Of a stretch of 13,230 bases of DNA, positions 1-6,306 are shown one piece after another. This DNA comes from DASTDY01 sp035457345 (GTDB taxonomy: Bacteria > Patescibacteriota > Saccharimonadia > Saccharimonadales > EFPC-124), in assembly GCA_035457345.1 (NCBI GenBank), contig DATIBT010000059.1:1-13230 (forward strand). Direction: 5' to 3'. The notes beneath the pieces were generated by a model. That model saw nothing but the letters and a program-made list of their open reading frames with translations, was not told the origin of the DNA and made no database searches. How positions within the stretch are numbered: position 1 is the first letter of the stretch; each line of letters opens with the position of its first letter. The translations under genes and the position numbers were made by a program.

Positions 1-2460
1 AATCTCAATGGCAAGACGGTCGGTGTCGTCTTGGTCGCTCGTCATGAGTGCAGCCATAAACGCGGCCGGGTAGTGAGCCTTAAGATATGCCGTCCAGTAC
101 GCAATGAGCCCGTAACAGGCAGCGTGCGACTTGTTAAAACAGTACGCCGCAAAGTCTTCGAGCTGTTTCCAGAACTTTTCCATTTCTGGCTCTGACGCGC
201 CGTTTTTGACCGCGCCGGCAATAAAGTCGACTTTCATTTTCTGCATCACGTCGATCTTTTTCTTACCAATGGCCTTGCGCAACGTGTCGGCCTGGCCGCC
301 AGTAAAGCCGGAAAGTTCCTTGGAAATCTGCATGACCTGCTCTTGGTAAACCAACACACCGTAGGTGCTTTCGAGTGCGTTCTTCATGAGCGGGTGCATG
401 TAGGTGATTTTTTCGCGGCCGTGCTTGCGGTTAATAAAGCCGTCAATAAACTGCATTGGCCCTGGGCGGTACAAGGCGACCATGGCGATAATATCTTCGA
501 ACACGCTCGGCTTGAGCTCGCGCAAATAGCGCTTCATACCTGCGGATTCCAGCTGGAACACGCCGGTGGTGTCGCCGCGGGCAAGAAGCTTAAATGCCTC
601 TTCGTCGTCGAGCGGCATTGCCTCAAGATCAATCTCTACCCCATGCACCCTTTTAATAATACGCATGGCGTTCTTAATAATAGTGAGGTTTGAGAGACCC
701 AAAAAGTCCATTTTAAGCAGGCCAAGCTCCTCGACCGGGCCCATTGGAAACTGCGTAGAAACAACCCCCTTCTGCGCCATCTCGAGCGGAATGAATTTAA
801 CAAGCTCATCTGGCGCAATCACCACGCCGGCCGCGTGAATACCATGGCTGCGTATTGTACCCTCTAACCGAACAGCCAAGTCGATGACTTTTTTAGCCGT
901 GGGATTACTTTCGTACTCTCTTTTAAGGTCGGCATCTTCTTTAACAGACACCTTTAGGGGAATATGACGGCCCTGCACCGGCTGAGGGATGAGCTTTGCC
1001 AATCGGTCGGCGTCGCTATAAGGAACTTCTAATACGCGGGCAACATCGCGCACTGCAGCGCGAGCAGCCATTTTACCAAAGGTCACAATGTTTGAAACGC
1101 GCTCAGCACCGTATTTATCGGAACAGTATTTAATAACTTCGTCACGGCGGGTGTCCTGAATGTCAATGTCAATGTCAGGCATGCTAATACGGTCGGGGTT
1201 TAGGAAACGCTCAAACAGCAGATCGTACTTGAGCGGATCGAGGTCGGTAATGCGCAGTGCATAGGCAATAATTGAGCCCGCCGCACTACCGCGCCCAGGC
1301 CCAAACACAATGCCCTGGTCTTTACCCCAGTTGATAAAGTCTTGCACAATGAGCATGTAGCCGTTAAAACCCATCCCATCAATCACGCTTAGCTCGTAAT
1401 CTGTGCGTTCGAGAACGTTAGGCGGTAGGAGTTTCCGGGCTTCGTCGACCGTCAATTTTGCGGCATCTTCACGCGAGGCTTCAGTATACCTGCCAACCAA
1501 CCCCTGAAACACCAATTGGTCCAAATATGTTTTTTCGTTCTCCCCCTCTGGCACCGGAAATTTAGGGATTAAAATTTTGCCAAGCTCGAACTCTATATTG
1601 CAGCGGTCGGCAAGCTCACCAGTGTTTGTAATAAGCTCGGGGTGGTCAGCGCCCCAGCGCTCTATGATGGCGTTTGGATCCTCCACAAAGAGGTCAAAAT
1701 CCTTCAGGCTAAAGCGGTCTTGATCGCTTAGGAATGCGCCAGTTTGCACACAAAGCAAAATCTCGTGCGCCTCTTTGTCGGTGGGTTGCGAATAGTGGGC
1801 GTCGCAAGTAAGAACAGTTTTAATATCTAATTCTTCTGCCAGCTTGAGGAGTTTTTTATTCAGCTTGACCTGCTCATCCCATTTGTGCGGATGGCTTGGG
1901 TGGCCGTGATCTTGGATTTCAATATAATAGCGGTCGCCAAAAATAGATTTGTACCATTTGGCAATGTCGTAGGCCTTGGCGTCTTGGTCGTACCGAAAGT
2001 TCTCCCCCACCTCGCCGCCAATACAGGCAGAAAGAACGAGCAAGCCTTCGTTGTATCTCTCCAGCAAATCGTGGTCAATGCGCGGCTTGTAGTAGTAACC
2101 GTCGAGGTTGGCAATAGAAGACAGGCGCATTAAATTCTCATACCCCTGCATATTCATAGCTATCAGAATTAAGTGGAAGCGACCTTTGTCTTTAACAGGG
2201 TCTTTATCTAGATGGCCCCGGCTGGCAACATACGTTTCCATGCCAATAAGAGGCTTAATGCCCCTCTCAGTCGCCTCTTTGTAAAATTCAATAGCGCCGC
2301 TAAGAGTGCCGTGGTCGGTAAGCGCCACCGATTTCATGCCAAGTTCTTTGACACGGTCAAGCATGGCTGGCACTTTCTGCAAGCCATCGAGCACACTGTA
2401 GTGAGTGTGATTGTGCAGATGCACATAGTTAGCGGGCGAAAGCTGCCCCTTTGTCGCCAA
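1..2460 (-). CDS. dnaE: DNA polymerase III alpha subunit (DnaE), C-terminus cut off by window edge
   Basis: Replicative DNA polymerase catalytic subunit. 820 codons are open from the start to base 1; DnaE proteins are usually about 1,100-1,200 residues, so roughly the last third (rest of fingers, beta-clamp-binding and OB regions) lies outside. Visible in order: an N-terminal PHP domain with HLHNHTHYS (residues 14-22), LTDHG near residue 43 and CDAHYS (219-224), followed by the C-family polymerase core with PDIDIDI (P428; likely catalytic D429 and D431) and KMDFLGL, whose Asp585 matches the third catalytic carboxylate. The start is TTG at 2460-2458. It is forced, because an in-frame TAG lies two codons upstream (2466-2464), and it is supported by AGGAGGG at 2467-2473, six bases away. 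The intact PHP metal-ligand pattern resembles DnaE proteins that proofread through PHP, unlike the degenerate E. coli form. Identity is certain; the proofreading role is inferred. Confidence 0.97.
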   Translation of the reverse strand, partial: MATKGQLSPANYVHLHNHTHYSVLDGLQKVPAMLDRVKELGMKSVALTDHGTLSGAIEFYKEATERGIKPLIGMETYVASRGHLDKDPVKDKGRFHLILIAMNMQGYENLMRLSSIANLDGYYYKPRIDHDLLERYNEGLLVLSACIGGEVGENFRYDQDAKAYDIAKWYKSIFGDRYYIEIQDHGHPSHPHKWDEQVKLNKKLLKLAEELDIKTVLTCDAHYSQPTDKEAHEILLCVQTGAFLSDQDRFSLKDFDLFVEDPNAIIERWGADHPELITNTGELADRCNIEFELGKILIPKFPVPEGENEKTYLDQLVFQGLVGRYTEASREDAAKLTVDEARKLLPPNVLERTDYELSVIDGMGFNGYMLIVQDFINWGKDQGIVFGPGRGSAAGSIIAYALRITDLDPLKYDLLFERFLNPDRISMPDIDIDIQDTRRDEVIKYCSDKYGAERVSNIVTFGKMAARAAVRDVARVLEVPYSDADRLAKLIPQPVQGRHIPLKVSVKEDADLKREYESNPTAKKVIDLAVRLEGTIRSHGIHAAGVVIAPDELVKFIPLEMAQKGVVSTQFPMGPVEELGLLKMDFLGLSNLTIIKNAMRIIKRVHGVEIDLEAMPLDDEEAFKLLARGDTTGVFQLESAGMKRYLRELKPSVFEDIIAMVALYRPGPMQFIDGFINRKHGREKITYMHPLMKNALESTYGVLVYQEQVMQISKELSGFTGGQADTLRKAIGKKKIDVMQKMKVDFIAGAVKNGASEPEMEKFWKQLEDFAAYCFNKSHAACYGLIAYWTAYLKAHYPAAFMAALMTSDQDDTDRLAIEI

Positions 2461-2466
2461 AGCCTA

Positions 2467-2473
2467 CCCTCCT
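2467..2473 (-). promoter_or_regulatory. Shine-Dalgarno site fixing the dnaE TTG start
   Basis: On the minus strand AGGAGGG lies six bases before TTG 2460-2458. The in-frame TAG just upstream leaves no earlier start, and the next candidate, GTG at residue 13, would delete the strand leading into the PHP metal-binding motif. Confidence 0.8.
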
Positions 2474-2475
2474 GT

Positions 2476-2514
2476 TCTTTACATTAAGTATAGCACTGCA
2501 GGGTCATGTAAAGA
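2476..2514. repeat. 9-bp perfect inverted repeat bracketing the dnaE -10, candidate operator
   Basis: TCTTTACAT (2476-2484) and ATGTAAAGA (2506-2514) are exact inverted copies separated by 21 bases. The -10 element (2487-2492) lies between them, one arm overlaps the predicted transcript start and the other the -35 zone. The arrangement suits a dimeric repressor. No regulator is assigned; the divergent multi-HTH gene is an obvious candidate by position only. Confidence 0.45.
2487..2495 (-). promoter_or_regulatory. dnaE promoter, extended -10 element
   Basis: The minus strand reads TGcTATACT, an extended -10. No good -35 lies at 17 bases (CTCTTT at 2510-2515); TTTACA at 2507-2512 has only a 14-base spacer, so recognition probably relies on the extended -10. 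The predicted start near 2480 would give a leader of about 20 bases. Confidence 0.5.
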
Positions 2515-2548
2515 GGCCTGAAGCGCAGGAACAATTCCATAGTCATGG

Positions 2549-2557
2549 TGATATACT
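2549..2557 (+). promoter_or_regulatory. Extended -10 promoter of the multi-HTH gene
   Basis: TGaTATACT on the plus strand, about 30 bases before ATG 2588. The -35 zone (2529-2534) does not match consensus. The predicted start near 2564 gives a leader of about 24 bases. It is divergent from the dnaE promoter. Confidence 0.5.
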
Positions 2558-2587
2558 ATACCCGCATTGTTCGCTGACGGGAGAATG

Positions 2588-3736
2588 ATGAGTAAAAGCC
2601 AGCAACAAAACAGAACACTGCTTTACACCGCCGCTCAAACAAGAGCTCTGTTGTACATTGAGAGCGCCCAGATGATCCCCCTACGTGACAGCGGCATACT
2701 GCCTAGCTACCTGCCACCCAGAGGGCGATACTATCTATACGACGCACTCCAAGTGGACTATATAGCCAGTAAGATACGGCTCGCTCGGCGTCATGGAAGC
2801 CCTGGCCGGGATGTCGCACTCATAGAGCTGTGCTATCTCCAACGAGTGTACGAAAGTTGCCCGCCCGACAAACCAAAAAGCGCCCGCGAGCGCCACGCGG
2901 CGTCGGTCAATAGCCGGTGTCGCACGATGGTGGCGGATGGTCGCGTTATGACTGTGGCCATGCTCGCCGACCAGCTGAGCGGCTCTGTGGACAGAAGGAC
3001 CGTTGAAAGATGGGCTAGTGACGGCAAGATCGTAGTTATTAAGATCGGCCGCGTGCAGTACCTCAGTGTGCAGTACGGTAATGCGCTAGTGCGGCTCATG
3101 ACCGAATATATACCACTGCCTCGAGCGGCCGAAAAGCTGGGGTGTGCCAGAAGCACACTTGGGGTACGAGTCCGACAAGGGAGGTTAGCAGGTCTGCGCG
3201 GGCCAGACGGCATAGTGCGTATCAACCCCGTCAGCCTAGATAGACTACACAAAGCATGGGAGACTGATGAGCCAGAAGGAAGTCTAACCGTCGAAGCAGC
3301 TGCGGCAGCGCTCAACGTTAACATTGGGGCACTCCGCATGCGTATTTGTGTGGGTGCCGTCGAGTCAGTGGGATTCGGGTCCGCCAGGCGCATACCCCTT
3401 GAGGTAATAGAAAAGCTAAAGGTCAAGCGCACAGGTCTCAACCCTGGGTTCCAATGGCTGGACGCAAACATTGCATTCAGTGACAGGCGACCAACCACGT
3501 TTACGGCTCGCCAGACATTTAGGCGGCTCAGCATATCGCCCTCAACACTAACGGTATGGTCGCAATTAGACCTGTTACCCTACTATGTAAGCAGTATTGA
3601 AGCCAAGCAGGATTACCGTATTTTTGTTGCCCAGTACATACAGGGGCTCGTACGCTTTGTCGGCGGGGGCAGAGTGAGCAAGCAACAGGCGACCGAGTAC
3701 CGCCAGCGCTGCGCCGAAGCGCAAATCATTGTGTAA
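2588..3736 (+). CDS. Protein with about five tandem excisionase/MerR-like HTH modules, function unknown
   Basis: 382 residues with no family name recognised for the whole. Five segments each read as a short helix-turn-helix followed by a basic/aromatic wing: about 14-57 (TAAQTRALL...RYYLYDALQV), 121-165 (MTVAMLADQL...ERWASDGKIVVIKIGR), 174-222 (YIPLPRAAEKLG...RQGRLAGLRG), 232-277 (SLTVEAAAAALNV...RRIPLEVIEKL) and 303-356 (TFTARQTFRRLSISPSTLTVWSQ). This is the pattern of HTH_17/excisionase and MerR wings. No catalytic recombinase, kinase or ligand domain is seen, and there is no signal peptide or TM segment. ATG 2588 is chosen because GGGAG sits about five bases upstream; adjacent ATG 2585 and TTG 2567 are less well placed. 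A role as regulator or nucleoid-type DNA-binding protein is inferred. It has its own promoter and diverges from dnaE. Confidence 0.8.
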   Translation: MSKSQQQNRTLLYTAAQTRALLYIESAQMIPLRDSGILPSYLPPRGRYYLYDALQVDYIASKIRLARRHGSPGRDVALIELCYLQRVYESCPPDKPKSARERHAASVNSRCRTMVADGRVMTVAMLADQLSGSVDRRTVERWASDGKIVVIKIGRVQYLSVQYGNALVRLMTEYIPLPRAAEKLGCARSTLGVRVRQGRLAGLRGPDGIVRINPVSLDRLHKAWETDEPEGSLTVEAAAAALNVNIGALRMRICVGAVESVGFGSARRIPLEVIEKLKVKRTGLNPGFQWLDANIAFSDRRPTTFTARQTFRRLSISPSTLTVWSQLDLLPYYVSSIEAKQDYRIFVAQYIQGLVRFVGGGRVSKQQATEYRQRCAEAQIIV

Positions 3737-3750
3737 CCAAGCAACGATGC

Positions 3751-3778
3751 GCCTGCCGGGTTCCCGCTCCCGGCAGGC
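3751..3778. terminator. GC-rich 10-bp hairpin after the multi-HTH gene, probable terminator
   Basis: GCCTGCCGGG (3751-3760) and CCCGGCAGGC (3769-3778) form a perfect 10-bp stem with an 8-base loop, 15 bases after the stop. The downstream bases (AACAAATTT) contain no real T-run, so this is an atypical intrinsic terminator or an RNA 3'-end stabiliser. Confidence 0.5.
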
Positions 3779-3785
3779 AACAAAT

Positions 3786-3812
3786 TTAGCAGCCCTTGCC
3801 TCAAACTGCTAA
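3786..3812. repeat. 7-bp inverted repeat just upstream of the lysozyme-like gene
   Basis: TTAGCAG (3786-3792) and CTGCTAA (3806-3812) are exact inverted copies separated by 13 bases, ending 16 bases before ATG 3829. It could be an operator or leader hairpin. No convincing -10/-35 pair was found here, so the promoter of the next gene is unresolved. Confidence 0.3.
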
Positions 3813-3828
3813 GCTAAATAGTGGGCTT

Positions 3829-4467
3829 ATGAAAAACGCAAAGCATTTCTACAAGATTATCCGGCGCGCATGGCGCAAGCTTGGCCACAAAAAACGCCGG
3901 ACACTGAGCTTAGTTATGATAGGCTCCATCATTCTTGCACTTATGATACAAGAGACGAAACCATTGATTGAACCAACCGCGTATACACCACTCCTTACCA
4001 CCATCGCCAAGGGCGAAAGTAACGGCAACTACAACGCCTACTTTGGGCGGGCCGGTAACGCGGAGATCCGATTTACCGATATGACCGTTGCCGATGTCAT
4101 GCATTGGCAGCAAGAATATGTAAAACAGGGCAAGGCCAGCAACGCCGTCGGCCGCTACCAGTTTATGGGCACGACGCTTGCAGGGCTAGTTAAGCAGCTG
4201 CGCATCAACCCGCAAGCCAAGTTCAATGAAGCGCTGCAAGACCGCTTGGCCATAGCGCTCATGGAACGGCGCGGCTCGCATGCGTTTGTACAAAAAAAGA
4301 TTAGCCGCGAGCAATTCGCCGCCAATCTTGCCATGGAATGGGCGGCATTGCCGCGCATTATTGGCGGCAATCCTACCCAGAGCTATTACGCCGGCGACGG
4401 CCTCAATAAAGCACGTATTAGTACGGGCGAGGTGCTTGCAGCCATAGACAAACTCAAAACAAAATAA
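3829..4467 (+). CDS. Membrane-anchored lysozyme-like peptidoglycan hydrolase (GH104/lambda-endolysin-like)
   Basis: 212 residues. The basic N-terminus (residues 1-24, many Lys/Arg) and one hydrophobic segment (about 25-40, LSLVMIGSIILALMI) predict a signal anchor with the catalytic domain outside. The rest resembles lambda R-type lytic transglycosylases: KGES with candidate catalytic Glu63, FTDMT (82-86), VGRYQFM (107-113), QDRLAIALMERRG (137-149) and AMEWAALPR (168-176), in the same order as SEG, FTD, GRYQ, QIKERG and IWASLPG in the phage enzyme. Family knowledge predicts cleavage of the MurNAc-GlcNAc bond without water. ATG 3829 is chosen because it begins the basic N-terminus; its ribosome site is weak (GTGGG at 3821-3825). 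An in-frame TTG at 3796 would add 11 residues without a visible ribosome site. A single-gene cell-wall remodelling role fits better than a prophage, since no holin or phage gene is nearby. Confidence 0.75.
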   Translation: MKNAKHFYKIIRRAWRKLGHKKRRTLSLVMIGSIILALMIQETKPLIEPTAYTPLLTTIAKGESNGNYNAYFGRAGNAEIRFTDMTVADVMHWQQEYVKQGKASNAVGRYQFMGTTLAGLVKQLRINPQAKFNEALQDRLAIALMERRGSHAFVQKKISREQFAANLAMEWAALPRIIGGNPTQSYYAGDGLNKARISTGEVLAAIDKLKTK

Positions 4468-4478
4468 GCCTGCGCGTG

Positions 4479-4508
4479 TTGACAGCAAGTATTTCTTTAG
4501 AATAATAT
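4479..4508 (+). promoter_or_regulatory. Promoter of the arsR-SRPBCC operon
   Basis: Consensus -35 TTGACA (4479-4484), 18-base spacer, -10 TAATAT (4503-4508). The predicted transcription start falls near 4515, two bases before the ATG, implying a leaderless or nearly leaderless mRNA. Confidence 0.8.
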
Positions 4509-4524
4509 TTAACCAAATGGTTAA
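4509..4524. promoter_or_regulatory. Dyad over the transcription and translation start, candidate ArsR autoregulatory operator
   Basis: TTAACCA (4509-4515) and TGGTTAA (4518-4524) are exact inverted arms around a two-base centre. The site abuts the -10 and includes the ATG. Family knowledge: ArsR-type repressors usually bind imperfect dyads overlapping their own promoters. Binding here is inferred. Confidence 0.5.
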
Positions 4525-4840
4525 TGATTTACTTCTCGACTCTCTCTTCCACTCCCTCGCCGACCCAATCCGGCGCGATATTTTAATGCGCGTCGCAGAC
4601 CGTGAGTTGTCCGTAGGGGAACTAGTCAGCCATTATAACGTCAGCTTCGTTGCTATCTCCAAACACATAAAGGTGCTTGCGGGGGCAAAGCTAATCCATA
4701 AACGCAAGGAGGGTAGAAAATATATGGTCGCGCTGAACCGAGAAGCGCTTGCAGAAGCAGACAAATATCTAGAACAATACCGCCGCAACTGGGAAAGCAG
4801 TTACAAAAAATTAGACGCGCTATTAAAAGAAGGAGCATGA
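4517..4840 (+). CDS. ArsR-family winged-helix transcriptional regulator
   Basis: 107 residues, the usual length for the metal-independent ArsR members paired with SRPBCC proteins. HALADP-type start (FHSLADPIRRDILMRV, residues 11-26), recognition region VGELVSHYNVSFVAISKHIKVL (33-54) with SKHIKVL typical of helix 4, then the wing HKRKEGRKYMVAL. No CxC or other cysteine metal site is present (the protein has no Cys), so it is not an arsenic/cadmium sensor of the classical type. Known family role: repressor of its own operon. No Shine-Dalgarno is visible before ATG 4517, in keeping with a leaderless transcript. Its TGA is one base before the next ATG, so the two genes are one translationally linked operon. 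An in-frame ATG is not available immediately downstream with a better ribosome site. The family call is firm; the inducer is unknown. Confidence 0.93.
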   Translation: MVNDLLLDSLFHSLADPIRRDILMRVADRELSVGELVSHYNVSFVAISKHIKVLAGAKLIHKRKEGRKYMVALNREALAEADKYLEQYRRNWESSYKKLDALLKEGA

Positions 4841-4841
4841 C

Positions 4842-5348
4842 ATGGCAGAGACGAAAGTAACCAAAGACACAGAAAACAAGACGCTCATTATTGAACGCGA
4901 GTTTGACGCGCCAAAAGAAAAGCTCTGGAAAGCCTACGCGGATAAAGATTGGTTCGAAAAATGGTGGGGTCCAGAGGGTTGGCAAACAACTACCAAAACA
5001 TTTGAATTTAAGGTGGGCGGCCACATTCATTACGGCATGAAATGCGTCGACAAAAACCAAGGCGAATGGTTTGGGCAGGAATCTTGGGGCCTCATGGAGA
5101 TTACAAAAATTGACCAGATGAACAGCTTTGAGGCGCTCGACCACTTTAGCAATCCAGAAGGTACCGTCGACCAAAACATGCCAACACAAAAATTCATTGT
5201 TGAATTTGTGGAGGAAAACGGCAAAACCAAGTTGGTAAGCCGCAGTGTGTGCGACACCGCCGAGCAGCTTGAACAGCTGGTTAAGATGGGTATGGTAGAG
5301 GGCTTCTCTAGTCAGCTTAACAGATTGGAAGCACTGCTCGCCGAGTAG
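4842..5348 (+). CDS. SRPBCC/AHSA1 (START-like) family protein
   Basis: 168 residues. Starts IIEREFDAPKEKLWKAYADKDWFEKWWGPEGW (about 17-48), the standard opening of AHSA1-type SRPBCC proteins, followed by FEFKVGGHIHYGMKC, the WG...ITKID strand pair, KTKLVSRSVCDTAEQLEQLVKMGMVEGF and a C-terminal helix QLNRLEALL. The fold is a helix-grip with a deep hydrophobic pocket; members bind lipids, small molecules or chaperones, and the ligand here cannot be read from sequence. No signal peptide or TM segment, so cytoplasmic. AAGGAG at 4830-4835 inside the arsR end gives a six-base spacer to ATG 4842. The arsR-SRPBCC pair is a widespread two-gene unit in which the repressor controls the partner. Confidence 0.93.
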   Translation: MAETKVTKDTENKTLIIEREFDAPKEKLWKAYADKDWFEKWWGPEGWQTTTKTFEFKVGGHIHYGMKCVDKNQGEWFGQESWGLMEITKIDQMNSFEALDHFSNPEGTVDQNMPTQKFIVEFVEENGKTKLVSRSVCDTAEQLEQLVKMGMVEGFSSQLNRLEALLAE

Positions 5349-5374
5349 TTTATCTAGGGCCTAAAAATGCAAGC

Positions 5375-5415
5375 AGGCCGGGTGGCGATTCGCATCTGCG
5401 AACCGCCCCCGGCCT
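5375..5415. terminator. Large bidirectional terminator-like hairpin between convergent genes
   Basis: AGGCCGGG (5375-5382) pairs with CCCGGCCT (5408-5415). Inner arms GGCG and TTCGCA pair with TGCGAA and CCGCC with a small bulge, giving a stem of about 18 bp around a two-base centre that would open to a small loop. On minus, the exit side has TTTTT (complement of 5363-5367); on plus, TTGTTTTG follows about ten bases later. The convergent genes end at 5348 and 5435, so it probably serves both. Confidence 0.7.
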
Positions 5416-5434
5416 TACACTTACAGTTGTTTTG

Positions 5435-6142
5435 TCACATCGCTGGAGGTTCCAACGCGATGTCGACGAGCAGTCTCTCGCCCAGATCGTGGAGGTAGGC
5501 AATTGACCAGTGGCGGTCATTGGCGGGGTCGAAATTACCCTGGCCGTCCGCAGCGAGGAGCTGCGCCATCTCGACGCGATCCACGAAATGGACCACGCCG
5601 AACGAGTGCGCCTCTGTCGCGTAAATGCGGTCTTCCCCACCTCGCGGAACCGCACCCGCCGGTATGCCCGGAATGTCGGTGGGATCCAACGGGTAGCGGT
5701 AGAAGACCTCGATCCGGTCCAGCCGTGTCCCCCCGTAGGTGAACGTGCCTCCCTCGTCGGCCAGGAATGGCCGATAAAGCTCGCCGGGCCTGCGCAGCCC
5801 CGTGAGGCTCACCACCTTGTTGGGCAGCGCCTCCAGCACGTGCGTGATGGGCATGGTGCCGGGATCGAGAACCTCGCACTCCGGATAGAGATTGAGGGCC
5901 ATGCCGCTCGCGTTGCCCAGAAGCGCGGGGAAAGCGGCCATAATAGGCGTGTTATTCTCCGCGCTGAGGGTGAATCCGTAGCCCGCCTGCACCGGGAACA
6001 GCAGCTGGTTCGTCCGCAGATCGCGGACCAAGAAGCCGAAGTAACCGCCCGATGAGGCGGACAGGGACACATACGACGAAGAAACCCCGTAGTACACCAG
6101 ACGGCTAACCCGTCCGATGAACTCGTACGTACGCTCGGTCAT
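5435..6142 (-). CDS. Unrecognised GC-rich 235-residue protein
   Basis: No family recognised. 235 residues, start ATG 6142-6140 with GGAGG at 6149-6153, stop TGA at 5437-5435. The N-terminal third is rich in Ser, Tyr and Gly (YYGVSSSYVSLSASSGGYFGF, split here as residues 17-37) and predicts beta strands. The middle (95-170) carries Pro/Gly-rich turns (PLDPTDIPGIPAGAVPRGG) and the end is acidic (HDLGERLLVDIALEPPAM). Only one Cys (89). No signal peptide, TM segment or known catalytic motif, so a soluble beta-rich protein is the most that can be said. The frame is well kept over the whole length, with a ribosome site, promoter and terminator of its own, so the gene is real. Its GC content is visibly above dnaE and the arsR pair, suggesting a different origin. 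Overlapping plus-strand frames at 5503-6055 look like shadows. Confidence 0.75.
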   Translation of the reverse strand: MTERTYEFIGRVSRLVYYGVSSSYVSLSASSGGYFGFLVRDLRTNQLLFPVQAGYGFTLSAENNTPIMAAFPALLGNASGMALNLYPECEVLDPGTMPITHVLEALPNKVVSLTGLRRPGELYRPFLADEGGTFTYGGTRLDRIEVFYRYPLDPTDIPGIPAGAVPRGGEDRIYATEAHSFGVVHFVDRVEMAQLLAADGQGNFDPANDRHWSIAYLHDLGERLLVDIALEPPAM

Positions 6143-6161
6143 CCTTGACCTCCGTGTGACA

Positions 6162-6177
6162 GGCGCTTTTCGGCGCC
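6162..6177 (-). promoter_or_regulatory. Small leader hairpin before the unrecognised minus gene
   Basis: The minus RNA reads GGCGC-CGAAAA-GCGCC, a 5-bp stem with a six-base loop, in the leader about eight bases upstream of GGAGG. It could stabilise the 5' end or tune translation. Confidence 0.3.
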
Positions 6178-6197
6178 AAACTGTAGGTATAACGTTA

Positions 6198-6226
6198 TTT
6201 ATACAATAAAATTATATTAATTTCAA
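6198..6226 (-). promoter_or_regulatory. Promoter of the 5435-6142 gene
   Basis: On minus, -35 TTGAAA (6226-6221), 17-base spacer, -10 TATAAA (6203-6198), in an AT-rich stretch. The predicted start near 6191 gives a leader of about 49 bases. Confidence 0.65.
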
Positions 6227-6240
6227 TATATACCACTTCA

Positions 6241-6269
6241 CAGACACACGCCCGCACGCTTGCTATTAT
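6241..6269 (+). promoter_or_regulatory. Promoter of the SH3-like lipoprotein gene
   Basis: -35-like CAGACA (6241-6246, four of six consensus bases), 17-base spacer, and extended -10 TGcTATTAT (6261-6269). The predicted start near 6276 gives a leader of about 31 bases. Confidence 0.55.
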
Positions 6270-6306
6270 TATCTAGTCCGCTTAGCGCACTTACCAGGAG
6301 GTGACC

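Noticed and set aside
2833..3534. Open minus-strand frame of 233 codons opposite the multi-HTH gene
   Set aside because: No ribosome site or promoter, low-complexity Ser/Arg/Thr translation, and the plus frame has coherent repeated HTH modules.
4517..4840. ArsR-type gene as an arsenic or heavy-metal sensor
   Set aside because: The protein has no cysteine and no metal-site motif; the partner is an SRPBCC protein, not a metal efflux or reductase gene.
5371..5415. Hairpin as an integron attC site or REP element
   Set aside because: No attC core (GTTRRRY) at the ends, and the three GC-rich hairpins in the window share no sequence, so they are not one repeat family.
5510..6055. Open plus-strand frame of 181 codons opposite the 5435-6142 gene
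   Set aside because: GC-rich DNA keeps antisense frames open. The minus frame has GGAGG, a promoter with 17-base spacing and a terminator; the plus frame has none.
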